NCBI RefSeq assembly: GCF_037893185.1
Contig: NZ_CP140772.1
Coordinates: 8,052,001-8,116,000, forward strand
Direction: 5' to 3'
Length of the DNA stretch: 64,000 nt
Source: Chitinophaga sp. 180180018-3
Lineage (GTDB): Bacteria > Bacteroidota > Bacteroidia > Chitinophagales > Chitinophagaceae
The notes under the pieces were generated by a model. That model saw only the letters and a program-made list of their open reading frames with translations. It was not told the origin of the DNA and did not search any database. Positions 58,870-64,000 of this stretch are shown here, piece after piece. Every line of letters begins with the position of its first letter. Positions within the stretch are counted from its first letter, which is position 1. The position numbers and the translations under genes are program-made.

Positions 58870-60294
58870 ATGAAGAAATTACTGTGGGGCATTGCCCTGT
58901 TAAGCGTACTACACGGCGTCAGTGCGCAGGAAAAAACAACTATACCGTTGAAATATGGCGCGCAGTACACCGGCAAACGGACCGATGAGGCCATGAACAA
59001 GTGGCGTAGCAACCGTTTCGGACAATTCATTCACTGGGGGCTTTATGCTATCCCTGGTGGCGTTTGGAACGGCAAAACCTATAACTATGCGGCCGAATTC
59101 CTGAAATCCAGTGCCAACGTGCCTGGTCCGGTATGGGACTCACTGATGTACCAGTTTAACCCGGTGAAATTCAATGCACGCGAATGGGCGCATATGGCCA
59201 AACAAATGGGCGTGAAGTATATGACCATCACCACCAAGCATCATGAAGGCTTTTGCCTGTGGCCAAGCAGGTATACGGATTTTAATATCAGCCATACTCC
59301 TTACCGGAAGGATATTCTCCGGGAGCTGGTGGAAGCGTATAATGCGGAAGGGATTGATGTTAATTTCTATTATTCCGTGCTGGACTGGCATCACCCCGAC
59401 TGGCGCTATGATATTAAATCTGCGGGCGACAGCATTGCCTTTAACCGGTACCTGGAATTTGCTTTCAATCAGCTGAAGGAGCTGGCCACCAATTATCCTA
59501 CCGTAAAAGCATTCTGGTTCGATGGTACCTGGGATAACTCCGTGAAGAAGAATGGGCGATGGACCTATGAAGTAGAAAAGATGCTGAAAGAAGTAAGGCC
59601 AGGAGTAATCGTTAACAGCCGCCTCCGTGCGGATGATTATGGCAAGCGGCATAAAGATTCTAACGGGCAGCTGATGGGAGACTATGAATCCGGTTATGAG
59701 CGCCGGCTGCCCGATCCGGTGAAAGACGTGGCAGTCACTAATTGGGACTGGGAGGCCTGTATGACCATTCCGGAGAATCAATGGGGGTATCACAGGAACT
59801 GGAGCCTGAGTCATATCAAAACCCCGGCAGAGCTGCTCGGTATGCTGGCGAATGCCGTATCAATGGGAGGTAATTTCCTGCTGAACTTCGGGCCTGGCGG
59901 GGATGGCACTTTCCGCCAGGAAGAGCAGCAGATAGCAGGTGCCATCGGAAAATGGATGGCCGTTAACGGCAGCGCTATTTATGGCTGTGATTATGTCGGG
60001 TTTGAAAAGCAGGACTGGGGCTATTATACCGGAAAAAAAGGCAGTAACCAGGTGAATCTGATTATTTGTAACGTGCCGGTGGGCGGGCTGCTGAGAATCG
60101 TGTTGCCAAAGGGAACTGTGCCCGGGCGGGCCCGGCTGATGAACGGAGATGGAGAGGAATTAAAGCTGGAAGAGGCTGGCGGAAACCAGTACCTGCTTCA
60201 TTTACCGGTCAAAGTGTACGGGCTGCCTCCGGTTATTACACTGGAACTTCGCACCGGCGGAGGAGGCAACAAATATCAGGATGCAAAAACATGA
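58870..60294 (+). CDS. GH29 alpha-L-fucosidase, secreted
   Basis: This 474-aa family GH29 fucosidase has a signal peptide (KKLLWGIALLSVLHGVSAQ). The retaining nucleophile is Asp218 in AFWFDGTWD. Fucosidase landmarks are RFGQFIHWGLYAIPGG, TITTKHHEGFCLW, DVNFYYSVLDWHHPDW and MGGNFLLNFGPGGDG. It would release alpha-fucose from glycans in the periplasm or at the surface. It is divergent from the sugar cluster and may share its regulation. No fucose catabolic genes are seen in the window. Confidence 0.95.
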   Translation: MKKLLWGIALLSVLHGVSAQEKTTIPLKYGAQYTGKRTDEAMNKWRSNRFGQFIHWGLYAIPGGVWNGKTYNYAAEFLKSSANVPGPVWDSLMYQFNPVKFNAREWAHMAKQMGVKYMTITTKHHEGFCLWPSRYTDFNISHTPYRKDILRELVEAYNAEGIDVNFYYSVLDWHHPDWRYDIKSAGDSIAFNRYLEFAFNQLKELATNYPTVKAFWFDGTWDNSVKKNGRWTYEVEKMLKEVRPGVIVNSRLRADDYGKRHKDSNGQLMGDYESGYERRLPDPVKDVAVTNWDWEACMTIPENQWGYHRNWSLSHIKTPAELLGMLANAVSMGGNFLLNFGPGGDGTFRQEEQQIAGAIGKWMAVNGSAIYGCDYVGFEKQDWGYYTGKKGSNQVNLIICNVPVGGLLRIVLPKGTVPGRARLMNGDGEELKLEEAGGNQYLLHLPVKVYGLPPVITLELRTGGGGNKYQDAKT

Positions 60295-60660
60295 TGCCCT
60301 GTTTTAACTGTTATCGTGATGCGGCCAAACAGCGGTGGAATCAATGTTTGGCGTAAATATCAAGAATATGTTAATTGGCGGTATCAAAATGTAAAATCCC
60401 CTAAAATCAACGCTAAAAGACGGAATTTATTCCTACTTTTACAGGCCTTGCAAGGCAGCTGTAAAACTGACACCTTGACAGTTTGCCACCACAAGCACAA
60501 TATTTGAGTAAGCCTGATGCCGTCGTATCCGGAATGATGAAGCCAGCAGTCGTTGTACTGCAGGCTGGTGAAAACAGAAAATATCGACTAATGATGGATC
60601 CGGCCCTGAAGAATCAGGTTACAATGAACTAGAAATCTTATTCGTAATTAAACGTTTAAC
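60295..60660 (+). other. Long gene-free leader before secA
   Basis: These 366 bp hold no supported gene. A 63-codon frame (60316-60507) has no homology or signal peptide. Small features: palindrome GCCTTGCAAGGC near 60446 and an A/T-rich segment just before the secA ATG. No clean TAnnTTTG box was found. Confidence 0.4.
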
Positions 60661-63600
60661 ATGTTAGGTTTTTTATCAAAGCTATTTGGAGGGAATAAAT
60701 CAGACAGGGATATCAAGTCCATCTCTCCGGTGGTGAAGCAGATCAATGAGGAGTACGAAAAACTGCAATCCCTTTCTATTGATGATCTGCGTCGTAAAAC
60801 GCAGGATTTCCGCGCCCGCATAGCCGACCATCTCGCAGCTATTGATAAAGAAATAGGCGAAAAGCAGGCTGCTGCTGATAGAGAAGAAGATGTTACCACC
60901 AAAGACGCTATATATCAGGAAATTGACGTACTGAAAAAAGACCGTGATAAACAACTGGAAGTAGTATTGAAAGAGCTGTTGCCGGAAGCTTTTGCTGTAG
61001 TAAAGGAAACCGCCCGCAGATTAACCAATAATGCAACCATTACTGCCACCGCTACAGATCTGGACCGCCAGCTGGCTGTCAGAAAAGATTACGTGACTAT
61101 TGACGGAGATAAAGCTACCTGGAAGAACAGCTGGAACGCAGCCGGTAATCTGGTAACCTGGAATATGGTGCATTACGATGTACAGTTGATCGGTGGTACC
61201 GTGTTGCATCAGGGTAAAATCTCTGAAATGGCAACAGGTGAAGGTAAAACCCTGGTATCTACATTGCCCGCTTACCTCAACGCGCTGGCTGGTCAGGGTG
61301 TACACATCGTGACAGTGAACGACTATCTGGCCCGTCGTGACTCCGAGTGGAATGGTCCACTGTTTGAGTTCCTCGGTATCACGGTAGACTGTATCGATAA
61401 ACATCAGCCTAATACATTCGACAGGCGGAATGCGTATCTGGCGGATATTACCTACGGTACCAACAACGAATTCGGCTTCGATTACCTCCGCGATAACATG
61501 GTACATAACCCGGATGAAATGGTGCAACGCAAGCATCATTACGCCATGGTGGATGAAGTGGATAGCGTATTGATCGATGACGCCCGTACGCCGCTGATCA
61601 TTTCCGGTCCTATTCCACGCGGTGAAGAACAGGAGTTTCACGTACTGAAGCCCCGTATCGAATACCTGGTGGAAATGCAGAAAAAAGCAGTGAACCAATA
61701 TCTGCAGGAAGCCAAGAAACTGATTTCTGAAGGAAAAGACGACGCGAAAACCGGAGGCCTGGCGCTGATGCGCGCCTGGAGAGGTTTACCTAAGGGTAGC
61801 GCGCTGATTAAATATCTCAGTGAACCGGGTAATAAAGTATTACTGCAGAAAGCTGAAAACTACTACCTGGCCGACCAGCAACGTGAAATGCCTAAGGTCG
61901 ATGAAGGTCTGTTCTTCGTGATCGACGAAAAACAAAACAGCGTAGATCTTACTGATAAAGGTATACACCTGATTACACAGGGCGGTGAAGATGCTAACTT
62001 CTTCATACTGCCGGATGTGGGATCAGAGCTGGCAGAAATTGAAAAACTGTCAGTTTCCCCTGAGGAAAAACTACAGCGTAAAGATGTGTTGTTACAGGAC
62101 TTCGCTGCAAAGTCGGATCGTATTCACTCCGTACAGCAGCTGCTGAAAGCTTACACTTTATTTGATAAGGATGTGGAGTATGTGGTGATGGATGGCAAAG
62201 TGAAGATCGTAGATGAGCAGACGGGTCGTATCCTCGATGGACGCCGCTACTCCGACGGTTTACACCAGGCGATTGAAGCTAAGGAAAACGTGAAGGTGGA
62301 AGCAGCTACACAAACATTTGCTACGATTACATTACAGAACTATTTCCGTATGTACCACAAACTGGCGGGTATGACCGGTACTGCTTCTACTGAAGCTGGT
62401 GAGTTCTGGGAAATCTATAAACTGGATGTGGTAACCATCCCAACTAACCTGCCGATCAGCCGTATAGATGCAGAAGACCTGGTATATAAAACCAAGCGCG
62501 ATAAGTATAAAGCGGTGATCGAAGAGGTAAGGCAATTACAGGCGAATGGCCGCCCGGTGCTGGTAGGTACTACTTCTGTAGAAGTATCAGAACTGTTAAG
62601 CAAGATGCTGACTTTCGAGAAGGTACCTCACAACGTGCTGAACGCGAAGCAGCATGCCCGTGAAGCTCAGATCGTAGCTGAAGCTGGTTTGCCAGGTGCT
62701 GTAACGATTGCTACCAACATGGCGGGTCGTGGTACGGATATTAAACTCGGACCTGGCGTAAAAGAAGCCGGTGGGCTGGCCATCATTGGTACAGAAAGAC
62801 ATGAAAGCCGTCGTGTAGACCGCCAGCTTCGTGGTCGTGCTGGTCGTCAGGGCGATCCGGGAACTTCACAGTTCTTCGTTTCCCTGGAAGATGATCTGAT
62901 GCGTATGTTCGGCTCTGAGCGTATTGCCGGCCTGATGGATCGCATGGGATATAAAGAGGGCGAAGTGATTCAGCACAGCATGATCACCCGCTCTATTGAA
63001 AGAGCACAGAAAAAAGTAGAGGAAAATAACTTCGGTATCCGTAAACGTCTGCTGGAATACGACGACGTAATGAACAAGCAGCGCACGGTAATCTATTCCA
63101 AGCGTAACCACGCCCTGTTCGGAGAACGCCTGGCAATTGATATCGACAACGCCTTCTACGATGTAGCAGAGAACATGGTAACCACCCACAAAGGCAGCGG
63201 CGATTACGAAGCCTTTAAGATGGATGCTATCATGAACTTCTCCATCGATACAGCCATCACCCAGGAAGAACTGGCAAAAACAGATATTCCTAACCTGGCG
63301 TCCAGACTGTATCATGAAGGAAAAGATAACTACCAGCGTAAGGTAAATGACCTTATCAGCAATACCCTGCCGGTAATTGAACGTATCCATCAGGAACAGG
63401 GGCATCATATCGAGAATATCTCTATTCCGTTTACTGATGGCAAAAAAGGTATCAACGTACTGGCTAACCTGCAGCGGGTAGTGGATACACAGGGTCATGA
63501 AACCATGAATGCCCTGGAACGCAGCATCACACTGGCTTTGATCGACGAGGCCTGGAAAGAGCACCTGCGTGCTATGGACGATCTGAAACAATCCGTTCAG

Positions 63601-63984
63601 AGCGCCGTTTACGAACAGAAAGATCCGTTACTGATCTATAAATTTGAAGCATTTAATCTCTTCAAAGAAATGGATGGTGAAACCAGTCGTGATATCGTTT
63701 CTTTCCTTACCAAATGCGGTATTCCGGTTAGCAACCAGGAACAGGAGCAGGCTCCTGAAATCCGTGAAGGCAGGGAAGAAAAGACTGATATGAGCCGTAT
63801 GCGCGCTTCCCATGAAGACCTCGTAGATAACAACGGTCATCAGGCAGCCGCTCCGGATTACCAAACAGCTGAAGAGGTGAAAGCAGAGCCAATACGGCAT
63901 CAGGGCCCCAAGATTGGTCGTAATGACCTGTGTCCTTGCGGAAGCGGGAAAAAGTATAAGCAGTGCCATGGGAAAGACCTTTGA
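60661..63984 (+). CDS. secA: Preprotein translocase ATPase SecA
   Basis: This 1107-aa SecA is the motor that pushes secreted proteins through SecYEG. It has NBD1 with Walker A GEGKT (Lys196) and the [15 protein letters not shown] motif, the preprotein cross-linking domain, and NBD2 with [16 protein letters not shown] and [15 protein letters not shown] long C-terminal part ends in the SEC-C zinc motif [13 protein letters not shown], which binds SecB or ribosomes in other species. It is longer than E. coli SecA (901 aa), as usual for Bacteroidota. After TGA a repeat-like AATTGAGAATTAAG begins, cut by the window end. Confidence 0.97.
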   Translation: MLGFLSKLFGGNKSDRDIKSISPVVKQINEEYEKLQSLSIDDLRRKTQDFRARIADHLAAIDKEIGEKQAAADREEDVTTKDAIYQEIDVLKKDRDKQLEVVLKELLPEAFAVVKETARRLTNNATITATATDLDRQLAVRKDYVTIDGDKATWKNSWNAAGNLVTWNMVHYDVQLIGGTVLHQGKISEMATGEGKTLVSTLPAYLNALAGQGVHIVTVNDYLARRDSEWNGPLFEFLGITVDCIDKHQPNTFDRRNAYLADITYGTNNEFGFDYLRDNMVHNPDEMVQRKHHYAMVDEVDSVLIDDARTPLIISGPIPRGEEQEFHVLKPRIEYLVEMQKKAVNQYLQEAKKLISEGKDDAKTGGLALMRAWRGLPKGSALIKYLSEPGNKVLLQKAENYYLADQQREMPKVDEGLFFVIDEKQNSVDLTDKGIHLITQGGEDANFFILPDVGSELAEIEKLSVSPEEKLQRKDVLLQDFAAKSDRIHSVQQLLKAYTLFDKDVEYVVMDGKVKIVDEQTGRILDGRRYSDGLHQAIEAKENVKVEAATQTFATITLQNYFRMYHKLAGMTGTASTEAGEFWEIYKLDVVTIPTNLPISRIDAEDLVYKTKRDKYKAVIEEVRQLQANGRPVLVGTTSVEVSELLSKMLTFEKVPHNVLNAKQHAREAQIVAEAGLPGAVTIATNMAGRGTDIKLGPGVKEAGGLAIIGTERHESRRVDRQLRGRAGRQGDPGTSQFFVSLEDDLMRMFGSERIAGLMDRMGYKEGEVIQHSMITRSIERAQKKVEENNFGIRKRLLEYDDVMNKQRTVIYSKRNHALFGERLAIDIDNAFYDVAENMVTTHKGSGDYEAFKMDAIMNFSIDTAITQEELAKTDIPNLASRLYHEGKDNYQRKVNDLISNTLPVIERIHQEQGHHIENISIPFTDGKKGINVLANLQRVVDTQGHETMNALERSITLALIDEAWKEHLRAMDDLKQSVQSAVYEQKDPLLIYKFEAFNLFKEMDGETSRDIVSFLTKCGIPVSNQEQEQAPEIREGREEKTDMSRMRASHEDLVDNNGHQAAAPDYQTAEEVKAEPIRHQGPKIGRNDLCPCGSGKKYKQCHGKDL

Positions 63985-64000
63985 TGAATTGAGAATTAAG

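Noticed and set aside
60316..60507. 63-codon frame upstream of secA as a SecM-like leader peptide
   Set aside because: It has no signal peptide, no arrest-like motif and no ribosome site, and ends 150 bp before secA.
1..64000. tRNA, rRNA, CRISPR and prophage features
   Set aside because: No tRNA cloverleaf, rRNA-like sequence, regularly spaced repeats or phage genes were recognised while reading; a dedicated tRNAscan or Infernal run would be needed to exclude small RNAs.

Overview
The window looks like chromosomal DNA of a Bacteroidota (Sphingobacteriia/Chitinophagia type), most likely Chitinophaga or a close relative. Three things support this. Many genes are preceded by the Bacteroidota -7 element TAnnTTTG rather than a sigma70-type -10 box. 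Lipoproteins and secreted glycoside hydrolases (two GH92, one GH29) are abundant. The gene content fits too: split transketolase, DUF6452/DUF6048 pair, LpxH-type hydrolase, DUF1080 and ThuA proteins. No rRNA, tRNA, CRISPR array or prophage was seen; the only complete mobile element is one IS3-family insertion sequence.

Layout. 1-976 is the 3' part of purD. 1130-6944 is the rod-shape cluster mreB-mreC-mreD-mrdA-rodA. 6972-8981 holds a metallo-beta-lactamase-fold hydrolase, an AraC regulator and an NTF2-like protein. 9107-10980 (minus) is an ECF sigma factor, a membrane-anchored probable anti-sigma protein and a small periplasmic protein. 11169-14117 (minus) is rfbA-galE-transketolase C-half. 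14288-15986 (minus) is a DUF47-Pit phosphate module, divergent from an LpxH-like gene. 17266-18237 holds an orphan protein, a possible small RNA and a YHS lipoprotein. 18340-19804 is the IS. 19862-24321 holds an M13 peptidase, a four-helix membrane protein, a truncated haemoglobin and rarA. 24322-33292 holds pbpC and a giant alpha-2-macroglobulin, split by a ParE-type toxin-antitoxin pair. 33402-42359 holds a ModF-like ABC protein, an ElaA-like acetyltransferase, DUF6048/DUF6452, uvrA, fabF and a fatty acid desaturase. 42651-48520 is a LacI regulator with two GH92 alpha-mannosidases. 48605-60294 holds a GNAT protein, a seven-gene minus-strand sugar-oxidation cluster and a divergent GH29 fucosidase. 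60661-63984 is secA.

How the genes work together. The mre-mrd cluster makes the elongasome, and pbpC with alpha-2-macroglobulin is a second envelope module. The LacI/GH92 locus and the GH29/ThuA-GSDH/DUF1080/cytochrome/isomerase/Gfo-Idh/MFS locus look like glycan-use modules. The second encodes exported oxidation and cleavage proteins together with cytoplasmic sugar enzymes and a permease.

The most striking unexplained structure is a dispersed family of very long intergenic palindromes (8980-9098, 18270-19863 split by the IS, 27646-27688, 39664-39760, 49350-49417, 53626-53700). Each lies at or just after stop codons. Their arms differ in sequence from copy to copy but are matched within each copy, and they share a tip related to CGRAGAnnTTAGC. 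One is a perfect 68-bp palindrome, and another has the IS inserted in its loop with a 3-bp target duplication.
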